Below, in pieces: positions 55,054 through 64,000 of a stretch of 64,000 nucleotides of DNA. Both the position numbers and the translations under genes were made by a program. Numbering within the stretch: the stretch's first letter is position 1; each line of letters opens with the position of its first letter. The notes under the pieces were generated by a model, which made no database searches, was not told the DNA's origin, and was given only the letters and a program-made list of their open reading frames with translations. The DNA lies in contig JAGWWF010000002.1 in assembly GCA_018970445.1 (NCBI GenBank), forward strand, positions 124,001 to 188,000. Reading direction: 5' to 3'. The DNA is from Alphaproteobacteria bacterium (GTDB lineage: Bacteria; Pseudomonadota; Alphaproteobacteria; Sphingomonadales; Sphingomonadaceae).

Positions 55054-55800
55054 TTACAGCGGGTGGCCCAGCCAGGCCGCGATGGCGGTGCCGAAATCCG
55101 GCTTGGTGACGGCGCTCATGTGGTTGCCGTCAATCTCCACCAGGGCGGCATTGGGCAGTTCCAGCGCCAGCGCCGGGGCCGAGCCATTGTCCTGATCGTT
55201 GCGCCCGCACAGCACCAGGCAGCGCGTGTCCAGCGCGCGCAGGCGCTCGATCGGGGTGGAAACGAAACTGTCGAGCAGCAGGCCGACGGCGATGCCATCC
55301 ACCCCGTTCTGCTTCATGAAGGCGGCGGCAAAGGCCTGCGGGCTGCCGGCGGGCCAGCCATCGGGCCGCGCCACCACCGCCTTGAAGAATTCGGCCCGCG
55401 CCGTGCCGCCGATCAGCCCTTCCAGCCCCATGCCGGAAATGATCGCCCGGCCGGGCTTCAGGCCGCGCGCCAGCAGCCGCACCAGCGTGCGCGCGCCCAT
55501 CGAATAACCGGCGATGTCGAAATCGGTCAGGCCCAGCTGGGCGATCAGCGCCTCGATATCCAGGGCCAGCACATCGGGCGGATAGGCGGCGGGATCGTGC
55601 GGCGCGGCGCTGTGGCCGTGGGCGCGGAAATCCGGCATGATCACCCGATAACCGGCGCCGGCGATTTCGGCCGCCGCGCCATAACGCCGCCAGTTCATCT
55701 CGCCCGATGAAAACAGGCCGTGCAGCAGGATGATCGGCCGGCCGGTGCCGATTTCGGCCACCGCCAGATCGGCGCCATCAAAACCGGCAAGGCGCTGCAT
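55054..55800 (-). CDS. Alpha/beta hydrolase
   Basis: 248 residues. Oxyanion HGLFSSG near residue 27, nucleophile elbow GYSMGA (Ser near 100), later Asp (GRNDQD) and His (DGNHMSA) complete the triad. No signal peptide, so cytosolic. The substrate cannot be told. Follows the dsbA-like gene by 3 nt. Confidence 0.88.
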   Translation of the reverse strand: MQRLAGFDGADLAVAEIGTGRPIILLHGLFSSGEMNWRRYGAAAEIAGAGYRVIMPDFRAHGHSAAPHDPAAYPPDVLALDIEALIAQLGLTDFDIAGYSMGARTLVRLLARGLKPGRAIISGMGLEGLIGGTARAEFFKAVVARPDGWPAGSPQAFAAAFMKQNGVDGIAVGLLLDSFVSTPIERLRALDTRCLVLCGRNDQDNGSAPALALELPNAALVEIDGNHMSAVTKPDFGTAIAAWLGHPL

Positions 55801-55803
55801 GGT

Positions 55804-56574
55804 TCAGCGGCCCTTGCCGGCGGCCTGTTCGGCGCGGGCGGCGGCCACGGCGGCCTTCAGCTGATCAAGGCCCACCGCGCCCGACAGGATGCGGTTGCCG
55901 ATGATGTAACTGGGCGTGCCGGTCAGCCCCAGCGCCCGGCCCAGCGCCAGGTTGCGGTCCAGCTCGGCGCGCAGGGCCGGGCTTTTCAGATCGCCGGTCA
56001 CCTTGTCTTCCGACAGGCCAACCCCCTTCACGATGCCCATGGTGCGCGGCAGGCTGACGCGGCCGGGGCTTTCGAACATGGCATTGTGGAATTTGGCATA
56101 GCCGCCCTGGGTGGCGGCCGACAGGCTGGCCATGGCCGCCTCGCTGCTGGCCGGGGAGAGCACCGGGAAATCCTTGTAGACCACCATCAGCCGGCCATCT
56201 TCGGCCACCAGCTTCTGCACATCGGCATGGCCCTGGCGGCAATAGGGGCAGGCATAATCAAAGAACACCACCAGCTTCACATCGCCCTTGGTGTTGCCGG
56301 CCACGGCGCCGGGGAAGGGTGTTTCGATGGCGGTGCGATTGGCGGCCAGCGCCTTGCGGGCTTCGGCCTGTTCCAGCCGGGCGACCGCTTCGGGGATGAT
56401 TTCGGGGTGGTTCAGGATATAGTCGCGCACGATGGCTTCGATCTCGGCGCGGTTGGTCGGCGCGGCGGCCTGGCCGGCGGCGGCCATGGCGGTGCCCGCC
56501 CCCACCCCGGCCCCGGCCAGCGCCAGCGCGATTCCGGTGGCCATGCTCAGCCGGCGGCTCAGGAAACGGGCCAT
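55804..56574 (-). CDS. DsbA family thiol:disulfide interchange protein
   Basis: 256 residues. Signal peptide (ATGIALALAGAGVGAGTAMA), a helical N-terminal region (RAEIEAIVRDYILNHPEIIPEAV) seen in the BcfH/DsbA-like Com1 group, active site FFDYACPYCR at about residue 111 and cis-Pro in TGTPSYIIG. Periplasmic disulfide oxidase or isomerase. 2 nt downstream of the bepA-like gene. Confidence 0.92.
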   Translation of the reverse strand: MARFLSRRLSMATGIALALAGAGVGAGTAMAAAGQAAAPTNRAEIEAIVRDYILNHPEIIPEAVARLEQAEARKALAANRTAIETPFPGAVAGNTKGDVKLVVFFDYACPYCRQGHADVQKLVAEDGRLMVVYKDFPVLSPASSEAAMASLSAATQGGYAKFHNAMFESPGRVSLPRTMGIVKGVGLSEDKVTGDLKSPALRAELDRNLALGRALGLTGTPSYIIGNRILSGAVGLDQLKAAVAAARAEQAAGKGR

Positions 56575-56576
56575 TG

Positions 56577-57953
56577 CTACCTCTTCTTGCGTTTGCGCTG
56601 CTGTTCCAGCGCGTCGCCGGCCACCAGCATGATGTCGTCTGCCCGGATATAGTCGGGGGTGCCCGGCCGCAAGCCATCGTGGGCCACCCGTGCGTTCATC
56701 ATCGCGCCCATGGCATTGCCTTCCAGGCTGAAGCGTTCGGCCGCTGCCAGCGCGGCGCGCGGCTTGTCGCCGCGCCGGTCATAGATCACCCCCAGCTGAT
56801 ACCAGGTGAAGGGATTGTCCCGGTCCAGTGTCGCCGCCTTCTTCAGCAGCGGTTCGGCTTCGGCCTGCAACTTCGCGTCCTCGCTGGTCACCAGCGCATG
56901 GCCCAGCAGGGTGAGGATCATCGGCTCGTTCGGGGCAAAGGCCGCCGCGCGGCGCAGCACAGGCAGCGATTCCTCCACCTTGCCCGATTCCAGCAGGATC
57001 TGCCCCTGCAATTCCAGGAAATAGGGATCGTTGGGCGCGGTTGCCACCAGCCGGGCCGCCTCGGCCATGGCCTGATCGGGATAGCCCGACCGGTGCCAGG
57101 CATATGCACGGGCATAGAGCGCCGGGGCGGTGTTTGTGCCTTCGGGATAACGCAGCATGACGATGCGCGGTTCCTCGACAAAGCCGACCAGCTTGCCCTT
57201 GATCCGTTCAAACCGGGCCTGCAACGCCTTGTCAGGCGGGCGGTTCCAGGCCGGATCGCGTTCATACACCGCCAGCAGATTGTTGATGCGCGTGCTCGAC
57301 AATGGGTGGGTGCGGGCATATTCGCTGTCCTGCGGGATGCCCAGCCGATATTCCTGGCCCTGCAGCTTGCGGAAGAATTCGATGCTGCCGCGCCCGGAAA
57401 TGCCGGCCTTCGACAGGAAGATGGCGCCGGCCTGATCGGTGCGGCTTTCCTGATCGCGGGTGAAGGCCAGGAACCGGCCCATCGCCGCCGTCTGGCCCAG
57501 GCCCAGGATCGCCATGCCGGCCTCGCCGGCACCGGCGGCCACGGCCAGCGCCGCGCCCACCAGCGACAGCAGCGAAATGCGGCTGGCCGGGCCGGCGCCT
57601 TCGCCAAAGCGCACATTGTGGCCGGCGGCGATATGGCCCAGTTCGTGGGCGATCACCCCCTGCAATTCATTCACATTGTCGGCCGCGATGATCAGGCCGG
57701 AATGCACGAACACATTCTGGCCGCCGGTGACAAAGGCATTGATGCTGGGATCGCCGATCAGAACCAGCTGCACGCTGCGCGGGTCCAGCCCGGCTGCTTC
57801 GATCAACGGCCGGCTCATGTCGCGGAAAAACGCCTCGGTCTCGGCATCGCGCAGGATCGATTGCGCCGCCGCCGGCCGCGGCAGGGCCAGCAGCAGCAGC
57901 GCCACGAGGGCAAGAACAACACGGGGCAGCATGGCGACGCCCTGTGCCATCAT
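56577..57953 (-). CDS. M48 family metalloprotease with TPR tail (BepA/YfgC-like)
   Basis: 458 residues from ATG 57953 (AGGG upstream). Signal peptide, then zinc motif VIAHELGHIAAGHN near residue 104 and third ligand region DQESRTDQAGAIFL. The C-terminal half holds TPR-like helices (PNDPYFLELQGQILLESGKVEESLPVLRRA). BepA degrades or helps fold LptD and other outer-membrane proteins, which fits its place near lptB and dsbA. Encoded between rpoN and dsbA. Confidence 0.92.
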   Translation of the reverse strand: MMAQGVAMLPRVVLALVALLLLALPRPAAAQSILRDAETEAFFRDMSRPLIEAAGLDPRSVQLVLIGDPSINAFVTGGQNVFVHSGLIIAADNVNELQGVIAHELGHIAAGHNVRFGEGAGPASRISLLSLVGAALAVAAGAGEAGMAILGLGQTAAMGRFLAFTRDQESRTDQAGAIFLSKAGISGRGSIEFFRKLQGQEYRLGIPQDSEYARTHPLSSTRINNLLAVYERDPAWNRPPDKALQARFERIKGKLVGFVEEPRIVMLRYPEGTNTAPALYARAYAWHRSGYPDQAMAEAARLVATAPNDPYFLELQGQILLESGKVEESLPVLRRAAAFAPNEPMILTLLGHALVTSEDAKLQAEAEPLLKKAATLDRDNPFTWYQLGVIYDRRGDKPRAALAAAERFSLEGNAMGAMMNARVAHDGLRPGTPDYIRADDIMLVAGDALEQQRKRKKR

Positions 57954-57979
57954 GGTTGAACCCTGGGTGAAGCGGCGGC

Positions 57980-59482
57980 TCATGCCGCGCGCATCGCCCT
58001 GGCCCGGCGGCGCTGCACCGATGATCCCAGGCCCAGCGCCTCGCGATACTTGGCCACCGTGCGGCGGGCGATGTCAAAGCCTTCGCCCTGCAACAGATCG
58101 ACCAGCCTGTCGTCCGACAGCACATCATCCCCTTCGGCCGCAATCAGCCGGGCGATGCGGTCCTTGACGGCCAGTGCCGATGCCGTCTCGCCATCGCCGC
58201 TCGCCACGCCGGAGGAGAAGAAATATTTCAGCTCGAACTGGCCGCGTTCGCACAGCAGATATTTGTTGCTGGTCACGCGGCTCACGGTCGATTCATGCAT
58301 CTCCACCATATCGGCCACGGTCTTCAGGGTCAGCGGCTTCAGCTGGCTGACGCCATGTTCGAAGAAGCCCTGTTGCAGCTTCACGATTTCGGTGGCCACC
58401 TTCACGATGGTGCGGGCGCGTTGATCCAGGGCCTTCAACAGCCAGTTGGCGCTGGAAACACATTCGTTCAGAAAGCTGTTGGTGGCCTTGTCCGCCCCGC
58501 TGGCCAGTTCGGCCTGATAGGCGCGATCGACGATCAAACGCGGCAGCGTCGCCTGGTTCAGGCTGATCTGCCAGCTGCCATCGCTGCCGCGCGTCACGAA
58601 CACATCGGGCACCACCGGTGCTGCCGTCTCCCCGCCATAGCGCAGGCCCGGCTTGGGATCATAGCTTTTGAGCTCGCGGATCATGTCCACGATATCCTCG
58701 CGCTCCAACCGGGTCAGGCGCATCAGGCCGGCCATGTCGCCGCGGGCGACCAGATCAAGGTTGCTCAACAATTTGTGCATGGCCGGGTCGCAGCGGTCGG
58801 CGGCGCGGGCCTGGGCGATCAGGCATTCCGACAGGCTGCGCGCCGCCACGCCCACCGGATCGAACATCTGCACGATCGCCAGCACCTGTTCCACCCGGGC
58901 CTGCGCGATGCCCAGCCGGTCGGCAATGTCGTCCACCGGTTCCACCAGATAGCCGGCTTCGTCCAGGCCATCGATGATGAAGCGGGCGATGGCCAGGTCC
59001 AGCCCGGCAAAGCGGGCCGCTGCCTGCTGCTCTAATATCTCGGCCAGGGTTGGCCCGGCTCCGGACACACGTTCAAAATCAAAGCCGTCCTCATCGCCGC
59101 CGGCGCCGGGCCGTTCGCTCCAGTCGGCCGGCTGGTCGCTGGCGCAATCATGGTGGAAACGCTCGCCGCTGTAATCGGCCTCCAGCGGCGCGCCGTCACC
59201 CGCCGGCACGCCATCGCGCAGCAATTGTTCCAGGCCCGCACTGCTGGCCTCCACCGGTGCGGGCAGCGGATCGCGATTGTCGTCGATGCTGGCGGCGGCC
59301 GGCGGTTCGGCCGGTTCGGCATCGCCGCCGCTGGCCAGCAAGGGATTGCGTTCCAGCTCCTCGCCAATCCAGCCTTCCAGCTCGACATTGGTGAGGGTGA
59401 GCAGCTTGATCGCCAGCTGCAGCTGGGGTGTCATCACCAGCTGTTGGGACTGCCGGATTTCGAGGCGTGGCCCCAGCGCCAT
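57980..59482 (-). CDS. rpoN: RNA polymerase sigma-54 factor
   Basis: 500 residues. N-terminal Gln-rich activator-interacting region (SQQLVMTPQLQLAIKLLTLTNVELEGWI), acidic linker, core-binding domain, and a C-terminal HTH with the RpoN box ARRTVAKYRE. Directs transcription from -24/-12 promoters dependent on AAA+ activators. Lies 15 nt after lptB, the usual lptB-rpoN order, but hpf and ptsN are 12 kb away rather than downstream. Confidence 0.97.
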   Translation of the reverse strand: MALGPRLEIRQSQQLVMTPQLQLAIKLLTLTNVELEGWIGEELERNPLLASGGDAEPAEPPAAASIDDNRDPLPAPVEASSAGLEQLLRDGVPAGDGAPLEADYSGERFHHDCASDQPADWSERPGAGGDEDGFDFERVSGAGPTLAEILEQQAAARFAGLDLAIARFIIDGLDEAGYLVEPVDDIADRLGIAQARVEQVLAIVQMFDPVGVAARSLSECLIAQARAADRCDPAMHKLLSNLDLVARGDMAGLMRLTRLEREDIVDMIRELKSYDPKPGLRYGGETAAPVVPDVFVTRGSDGSWQISLNQATLPRLIVDRAYQAELASGADKATNSFLNECVSSANWLLKALDQRARTIVKVATEIVKLQQGFFEHGVSQLKPLTLKTVADMVEMHESTVSRVTSNKYLLCERGQFELKYFFSSGVASGDGETASALAVKDRIARLIAAEGDDVLSDDRLVDLLQGEGFDIARRTVAKYREALGLGSSVQRRRARAMRAA

Positions 59483-59497
59483 GTCAGCCGGCCGTCA

Positions 59498-60265
59498 TCA
59501 CAGGCTGAAATCCTCGCCCAGATAGACGCGGCGCACGGTTTCATCGGCCACCAGCGCCTCGGGCGTGCCTTCAAACAGCACGCGGCCATCATAGATGATG
59601 CAGGCGCGGTTCACGATTTCCAGGGTTTCGCGCACATTGTGATCGGTGATCAGCACGCCGATGTCGCGGGCGCGCAACTGCACCACCAGGGCGCGGATAT
59701 CGGCGATGGAGATGGGATCGATGCCGGCAAAGGGTTCATCCAGCAGCATGATCGACGGGTTGGCGGCCAGCGCCCGGGCAATTTCCACCCGCCGCCGTTC
59801 CCCGCCCGAAAGCGCCATGGCCGGAGCGGCGCGCAGACGGGTGATGTTGAATTCGTTCAGCAGTTCGTCCAGCCGCGCGGCGCGGGCGGCGGCATCGGGT
59901 TCGGCCACTTCCAGCACGGCCATGATATTCTGTTCCACCGTCATGCCGCGAAAGATGCTGGTTTCCTGCGGCAGATAGCCAAGGCCAAGCGCGGCGCGGC
60001 GATACATGGGCAGGCCGGTGATATCATGGCCATCCAGCAGGATGCGGCCCGAATCGGGCATGGCCAGGCCCATGATCGAATAGAAACAGGTCGTCTTGCC
60101 GGCACCATTGGGGCCCAGCAGGCCCACCACTTCGCCGCGCCGGACCGACAGCGACACATCGCGCAGCACCACCCGCTTGTCATAACGCTTGCCGATCCCG
60201 TCCACCGACAGGCCGCGCAGCGGGGCATCGGTGTCGGTGCGGGGCAGGCTTTTGGTCATGCTCAT
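59498..60265 (-). CDS. lptB: LPS export ABC transporter ATP-binding protein LptB
   Basis: 255 residues from ATG 60265 (or 60259). Walker A GPNGAGKTT near residue 50, Q-loop LPQETSIFRGMTVEQNI typical of LptB, signature LSGGERRRVEIARAL and Walker B IMLLDEPFAGIDPISI. Energises LPS extraction by LptFG. lptA and lptC, often directly upstream, are not present here; the neighbour is a divergent TSUP gene. Confidence 0.96.
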   Translation of the reverse strand: MSMTKSLPRTDTDAPLRGLSVDGIGKRYDKRVVLRDVSLSVRRGEVVGLLGPNGAGKTTCFYSIMGLAMPDSGRILLDGHDITGLPMYRRAALGLGYLPQETSIFRGMTVEQNIMAVLEVAEPDAAARAARLDELLNEFNITRLRAAPAMALSGGERRRVEIARALAANPSIMLLDEPFAGIDPISIADIRALVVQLRARDIGVLITDHNVRETLEIVNRACIIYDGRVLFEGTPEALVADETVRRVYLGEDFSL

Positions 60266-60352
60266 GATGGGATCACCACTCCGGCAACTGGCGCGATAGT
60301 TGCATGAACCATCTGCTACCCGCAAAACATTGCAGCGCCAAGGCAAGCCACG

Positions 60353-60412
60353 ATGAAAAAGCGTGGAAAATCGTGCCGAAACGGCGCAGTCGGTTGGCCG
60401 CCCTGCTGTTGA
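60353..60412 (+). CDS. Possible leader peptide ending Cys-Cys upstream of the TSUP gene
   Basis: A 19-codon ORF (MKKRGKSCRNGAVGWPPCC) preceded by AAGG 9 nt before its ATG and ending with adjacent Cys codons just before TGA. Its stop is 12 nt before the GTG/ATG start of a sulfur-compound exporter family gene that itself lacks a ribosome site. Cys-rich uORFs of this kind act as cysteine-responsive attenuators in mycobacteria; here the function is conjecture and conservation is untested. Confidence 0.35.
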   Translation: MKKRGKSCRNGAVGWPPCC

Positions 60413-60427
60413 TGGTGACTGACTGTG

Positions 60428-61183
60428 ATGCAATTTCCCGAACCCGCGATGCTGGCCCTGCTGGCCGGGGCCGGGCTGTGGGCCGGGGCGCAGAATGCCC
60501 TGGCCGGCGGCGGCAGCTTCATCACCCTGCCGGCACTGATCGCTGCCGGGCTGGATCCCAAGCTGGCCAACATCACCTCCACCATGGCGCTGTTTCCCGG
60601 CCAGATCACCACCGGCATCGCGGGCCGCAAACTGGTGGCCGGGGCGCAGCGGCTGGGCTTTCCGGCGCTGGCCGCCATCGCGCTGGTGGGCGGCGTGGCC
60701 GGGGCGATGCTGCTGAATGCCACGCCCACGCGCCTGTTTGCGGCGATGGTGCCGTGGCTGGTGCTGCTGGCCACCATCGTCTTTGCCTGGGGGGCATTCG
60801 GGCCGAAGAGATCCGCCACTCGCCCGCCGCCGCCGGCCTGGGTGACGATCGCCAGCCAGTCGCTGATCGCGCTCTATTCCGGCTTTTTCGGTGGCGGGGC
60901 CGGCATCCTCACGCTGGCCAGCCTCACCATCGCCGGGCTGCCGGTCAGGAACGCCGGCGGCACCAAGAATGTGCTGGTCTCCCTGTCCAACACCACGGCG
61001 GCGCTGGCCTTTGCGCTCACCGGCAATGTGGCGTGGGCGCATGCGCTGGTGGTGGGCATCGGCGCGATGGCGGGCGGTTATGTTGGCGCGCGGGCACTGG
61101 CGGTGGTGCCGGAAAAGGCGCTGAAGATCGCGGTGATCCTGATCGGCCTGGGGCTCACGCTGGGCCTGTTCGCGCAGGGTTAG
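60428..61183 (+). CDS. TauE/SafE (TSUP) family sulfite/sulfur-compound exporter
   Basis: 251 residues from ATG 60428 (GTG 60425 also possible), with about eight transmembrane helices in two repeats. Repeat motifs GAQNALAGGGSFITLPALIAAGLDPKLANITSTMALFPG and FFGGGAGILTLASLTIAGLPVRNAGGTKNVLVSLSNTTA match the family. Members move sulfite, sulfoacetate or thiosulfate. Divergent from lptB; convergent with ftsK (3 nt apart). Confidence 0.9.
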   Translation: MQFPEPAMLALLAGAGLWAGAQNALAGGGSFITLPALIAAGLDPKLANITSTMALFPGQITTGIAGRKLVAGAQRLGFPALAAIALVGGVAGAMLLNATPTRLFAAMVPWLVLLATIVFAWGAFGPKRSATRPPPPAWVTIASQSLIALYSGFFGGGAGILTLASLTIAGLPVRNAGGTKNVLVSLSNTTAALAFALTGNVAWAHALVVGIGAMAGGYVGARALAVVPEKALKIAVILIGLGLTLGLFAQG

Positions 61184-61186
61184 CCC

Positions 61187-63574
61187 TCAGCGCCGCTGGC
61201 CATGTTCATCCACCAGCACCTCGCGGCGGCCAACATGGTCGGGGCGGCTGACGAACCCATCCTGTTCCATGCGTTCGATCAGGCGCGCCGCGTTGTTGTA
61301 GCCGATGCGCAGATGGCGTTGCAGGAAGCTGGTGCTGGCCTTTTGTGCCTTGGCCACCACATCGATGGCCCTGGCATAGACATCGGCCTCCTCATCGTTG
61401 CGGCCGCCGCCGCCCGACAGGCCGGCCCCGCTCAGATCAAGCTGGCCATCCAGATCGGCCGGTTCCTCGGTGACGGCGTCGACATAATCCGGCTGGCCCT
61501 GTGCGCGCCAGAAATCGGCGACGGCTTCCACCTCCTCGTCCGACACAAAGGGGCCGTGCACGCGCACCAGCTTGCCGCCGGCCATCCACAGCATGTCGCC
61601 CTTGCCCAGCAATTGTTCGGCACCCGGTTCGCCCAGAATCGTGCGGGAATCGATCTTGCTGGTCACCTGAAAGCTGATGCGGGTGGGCAGATTGGCCTTG
61701 ATCACCCCGGTGATCACATCCACCGACGGGCGCTGGGTGGCCATGATCAGGTGGATGCCGGCGGCGCGGGCCTTTTGCGCCAGGCGCTGGATCAGGAATT
61801 CCACCTCCTTGCCGGCCGTCATCATCAGATCGGCCAGTTCGTCGACCACCACCACCACCAGCGGCAGCGGTTCGAAATCGAGCAGCTCCTCCTCGATGAT
61901 CGGCAGTTCGGTTTCCGGGTCCCAGCCGGTCTGCACGCGGCGGATGAACGGCTTGCCGGCGGCCCTGGCGTCCCGCACCTTCTGGTTGAAGCTGGCCAGG
62001 GAGCGCACGTTCAGCTCGCTCATCTTGCGATAGCGATCCTCCATCTGCTCCACCGCCCATTTCAGCGCGCGGATCGCCTTGGGCGGATCGGTGACGACGG
62101 GGGCCAGCAGATGCGGGATCCCGTCATACATCTTCAGCTCCAGCATCTTGGGATCGATCATGATCAGCCGGCATTGCGCCGGGGTCATGCGATACAGGAG
62201 CGAGAGGATCATGGCGTTGAGGCCGACAGACTTGCCCGAACCGGTGGTGCCGGCAATCAGCAGGTGCGGCATGGGGGCCAGATCGGCCACCACCGGTTCG
62301 CCGGCGATATCCTTGCCCAGCACCAGCGGCAGGGTGACACTGCGATTGTCGAACACCGGGCTGGACAGAAGTTCGGACAGCGACACGGTTTCGCGCGTCT
62401 GGTTGGGCAATTCGATGCCGATCACGTTGCGGCCCGGCACCACGGCCACGCGGGCGGACAGCGCCGACATGGAGCGGGCGATATCATCGGCCAGGCCCAC
62501 CACGCGGCTGGCCTTGATGCCCGGCGCCGGTTCCAGTTCATACATGGTGACCACCGGGCCGGGGCGGACATCGCCGATGCGGCCGCGCACGCCGAAATCG
62601 TCCAGCACCCCTTCCAGCAGCCGGGCATTCTGTTCCAGCGCGGCGGCATCGATGCGCGCCTTGGGCGCGGTGGAGGGCGGGCGCAGCAGATCCAGCCCGG
62701 GCAGCAGCGTGGCATCGCCGAAATCCAGCGATTGTTGTCGCGCCTTTTGCACCCGCTTGCCCGTTGCGGCCGGGGCGGCGGCGGGCACCACCACGGTGGG
62801 GCCGGGCAGGATGATGTCGTCCGTGTCCCCCTCCGGCTCTGGCGCGGCGCGGCGCGGGCGCGGGGCCGGCAGCGGCAGGCTGCCATCGTCGGGCGCGGCG
62901 GCCGGGTCGGGCCACAGGCCGCGCAGCCAGATCAGGCCATCATCCAGCCCGTCGCGGCTGATGCCGGTGCCCCAGACGATCAGCGCCAGGCCCAGCGGGC
63001 CCAGCAGCAGCGCCAGCACCAGCCCGGCCGCGATGGTTTCCAGCCCCGGCAGGGTTTCGATGGCGGTGGCCAGCGCGGCAATGCCCTGGCCGGCCAGGCC
63101 GCCCAGCCCGGCGGGTGCGCCCAAGGCCGGCAGATCAAGGCCGCCGGCCGCGCCCGACACGGCCAGCGCCCCGGCCAGCGTGCCGCCGGCCATGCGCAGG
63201 CCCGGCACCGCGGCGGCCGTCGCCACCCGCCAGCCGGCGATCAGCATCGCGGGTGCCAGCAGCAGCATCGGCCAGCCGGCCAGTTGCAGCAGCAGATCGG
63301 CCAGATGGGCACCCAATGGGCCAATCAGATTGCCGGCCGCCCGCGCCGTGGCGGTGTTGAACGACGGATCGCCCGGCGCATAGCTGAGCAGCGCCAGCGC
63401 CAGCGCCACCCCGGCCGCCGCGATCAGCCCGCCCGCCATGATGCGCAGGGCGGCGCGCAGCGCCAGCGCCAGTTGCACGCGCCAGCGGGCCAGCCGCGCC
63501 GCGCCGGCGGCCAGCGGGCCAACGGGCGCGCCGGCCTTGCGGGCAGGCGGGGCGGGGGACGCCCGGGAAGCCAT
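61187..63574 (-). CDS. ftsK: DNA translocase FtsK
   Basis: 795 residues from ATG 63574; the track uses a TTG seven codons earlier. About four transmembrane helices in the N-terminal 200 residues, a short Pro/Ala linker, then the motor: Walker [16 protein letters not shown] near residue 440, Walker [14 protein letters not shown], and a C-terminal gamma winged helix ([23 protein letters not shown]) that reads KOPS. Pumps DNA at the division septum and activates XerCD at dif. Divergent from ubiH across 155 nt. Confidence 0.96.
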   Translation of the reverse strand: MASRASPAPPARKAGAPVGPLAAGAARLARWRVQLALALRAALRIMAGGLIAAAGVALALALLSYAPGDPSFNTATARAAGNLIGPLGAHLADLLLQLAGWPMLLLAPAMLIAGWRVATAAAVPGLRMAGGTLAGALAVSGAAGGLDLPALGAPAGLGGLAGQGIAALATAIETLPGLETIAAGLVLALLLGPLGLALIVWGTGISRDGLDDGLIWLRGLWPDPAAAPDDGSLPLPAPRPRRAAPEPEGDTDDIILPGPTVVVPAAAPAATGKRVQKARQQSLDFGDATLLPGLDLLRPPSTAPKARIDAAALEQNARLLEGVLDDFGVRGRIGDVRPGPVVTMYELEPAPGIKASRVVGLADDIARSMSALSARVAVVPGRNVIGIELPNQTRETVSLSELLSSPVFDNRSVTLPLVLGKDIAGEPVVADLAPMPHLLIAGTTGSGKSVGLNAMILSLLYRMTPAQCRLIMIDPKMLELKMYDGIPHLLAPVVTDPPKAIRALKWAVEQMEDRYRKMSELNVRSLASFNQKVRDARAAGKPFIRRVQTGWDPETELPIIEEELLDFEPLPLVVVVVDELADLMMTAGKEVEFLIQRLAQKARAAGIHLIMATQRPSVDVITGVIKANLPTRISFQVTSKIDSRTILGEPGAEQLLGKGDMLWMAGGKLVRVHGPFVSDEEVEAVADFWRAQGQPDYVDAVTEEPADLDGQLDLSGAGLSGGGGRNDEEADVYARAIDVVAKAQKASTSFLQRHLRIGYNNAARLIERMEQDGFVSRPDHVGRREVLVDEHGQRR

Positions 63575-63729
63575 GGGTGCGGTGCCTTTCCCCAAAGGTG
63601 GCGTGAAACCCGGCGAATCTGGCCGGGCAAAGCGAACAAAGTGTGAATCAAGCCGGGGTTCCGGTCAAGCGCGGCCGATGACATCATGTCCCGCTTGGGG
63701 GACGGGCCGGGCTGCGCTAAGGCCCGTTT

Positions 63730-64000
63730 ATGCAGACTCATGACGCGGACGTGATCATCATCGGTGGCGGCCTGGTGGGCGCCACGCTGGCGCTGGCATT
63801 GGCCAGGGCCGAGGTGACGAGCATCGTGGTGGATGCCCAGGATCTGGATTCGACCACGCTGCCGGCCTTTGACGGGCGGGCCAGTGCCATTGCCAGCGCA
63901 TCGGGCCGCATGCTGCGCGCCCTGGGGCTGGGCGACATCATCGATGCGCATGGCTGCCCGATCCGCGAAATCCGCGTGACCGATGGCACCCACCCGCAAT
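63730..64000 (+). CDS. UbiH/UbiF/COQ6 family FAD-dependent hydroxylase, N-terminal part (cut by window edge)
   Basis: 90 codons from ATG 63730, open at the right edge and missing from the track for that reason. FAD motif DVIIIGGGLVGATLALALARA, then DGRASAIASASGRMLRALGLGD, typical of the ubiquinone-biosynthesis hydroxylase family. Which ring position it acts on cannot be told. Starts 155 nt from ftsK, divergently. Confidence 0.88.
   Translation, partial: MQTHDADVIIIGGGLVGATLALALARAEVTSIVVDAQDLDSTTLPAFDGRASAIASASGRMLRALGLGDIIDAHGCPIREIRVTDGTHPQ

Noticed and set aside
61202-63646. 814-residue plus-strand ORF opposite ftsK
   Set aside because: Gln/His/Gly-rich shadow; ftsK is complete on the minus strand.

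Overview
The window is 64 kb of a GC-rich bacterial chromosome from an alphaproteobacterium, most likely of the order Sphingomonadales. This rests on gene content and order: a hemE/ppsR-type chromosome origin, an mnmE-mnmG-rsmG-parA-parB-holA block, a RegB/RegA pair, MucR, an alphaproteobacterial Fur without Cys pairs, DUF1178, DUF1491, DUF3576 and DUF6489 families, and a PEPxxWA-type PEP-CTERM protein. I see no insertion sequence, prophage, CRISPR array or rRNA operon. The genus cannot be fixed by reading alone. Almost all sequence is coding, and neighbouring genes often overlap by 1-4 nt (TGATG or ATGA junctions), so many operons look translationally coupled.

Layout. 0-13 kb: the 3' end of dnaE2, a CinA-like gene, a secreted DUF885 protein, an NAD-dependent reductase and divergent MFS transporter, topA, two tandem secreted M20 peptidases, a TerC-family membrane protein and a quinone oxidoreductase. 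13.4-19.2 kb: DUF6489, mnmE, mnmG, rsmG, parA, parB, with two perfect 16-bp parS palindromes, one at the mnmG start and one inside the rsmG 5' end. 19.2-25.4 kb: holA, lptE, leuS and a DUF3576 lipoprotein on the minus strand, then an uncharacterised barrel-like protein and yggS on plus. 25.4-33.4 kb: a long minus-strand cluster nifU-like, nitroreductase, tsaB, rimI, mucR, fur, plsC, miaB, phoH, ybeY, corC. 33.5-38.1 kb: a universal stress protein, a methyltransferase, comF, grxC, a nitrilase, DUF1178, a PEP-CTERM gene broken by an in-frame amber codon, and tRNA-Arg(CCT).

38.1-48.9 kb is the origin-proximal region. hemE, hemJ, hrpB and a SnoaL-like gene run left; ppsR, maf, aroE, coaE, dnaQ, hpf, ptsN, DUF1491, sleB-like and mmcB run right. 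The 371-bp gap between hemE and ppsR holds two perfect and two near-consensus DnaA boxes. A dense cluster of GANTC (CcrM methylation) sites lies in the gap and continues into the ppsR 5' end. I interpret the gap as oriC. parS and parAB lie about 23-28 kb away.

48.9-64 kb: a second DUF885 protein, regA and regB, an ankyrin-repeat protein, a divergent SCO/SenC gene, a YcgN-type Cys-cluster protein, a YgjP-like metallopeptidase, then a minus-strand cluster lptB, rpoN, bepA-like, dsbA-like, alpha/beta hydrolase. A TauE/SafE exporter preceded by a possible Cys-ending leader peptide, ftsK, and the 5' end of a UbiH-family hydroxylase close the window.

Together the genes cover replication initiation, segregation and translocation (oriC, parABS, holA, dnaQ, topA, ftsK), tRNA modification (mnmE, mnmG, miaB, tsaB), envelope biogenesis (lptE, lptB, bepA-like, dsbA-like, plsC), haem synthesis and redox or metal regulation. 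Most of the window is conserved core genome. The points most worth a second look are the origin with its GANTC cluster, the parS sites embedded in coding sequence, the displaced and apparently inverted par block, a RegB homologue with no cysteine, the amber-interrupted PEP-CTERM gene and the Cys-Cys leader ORF.
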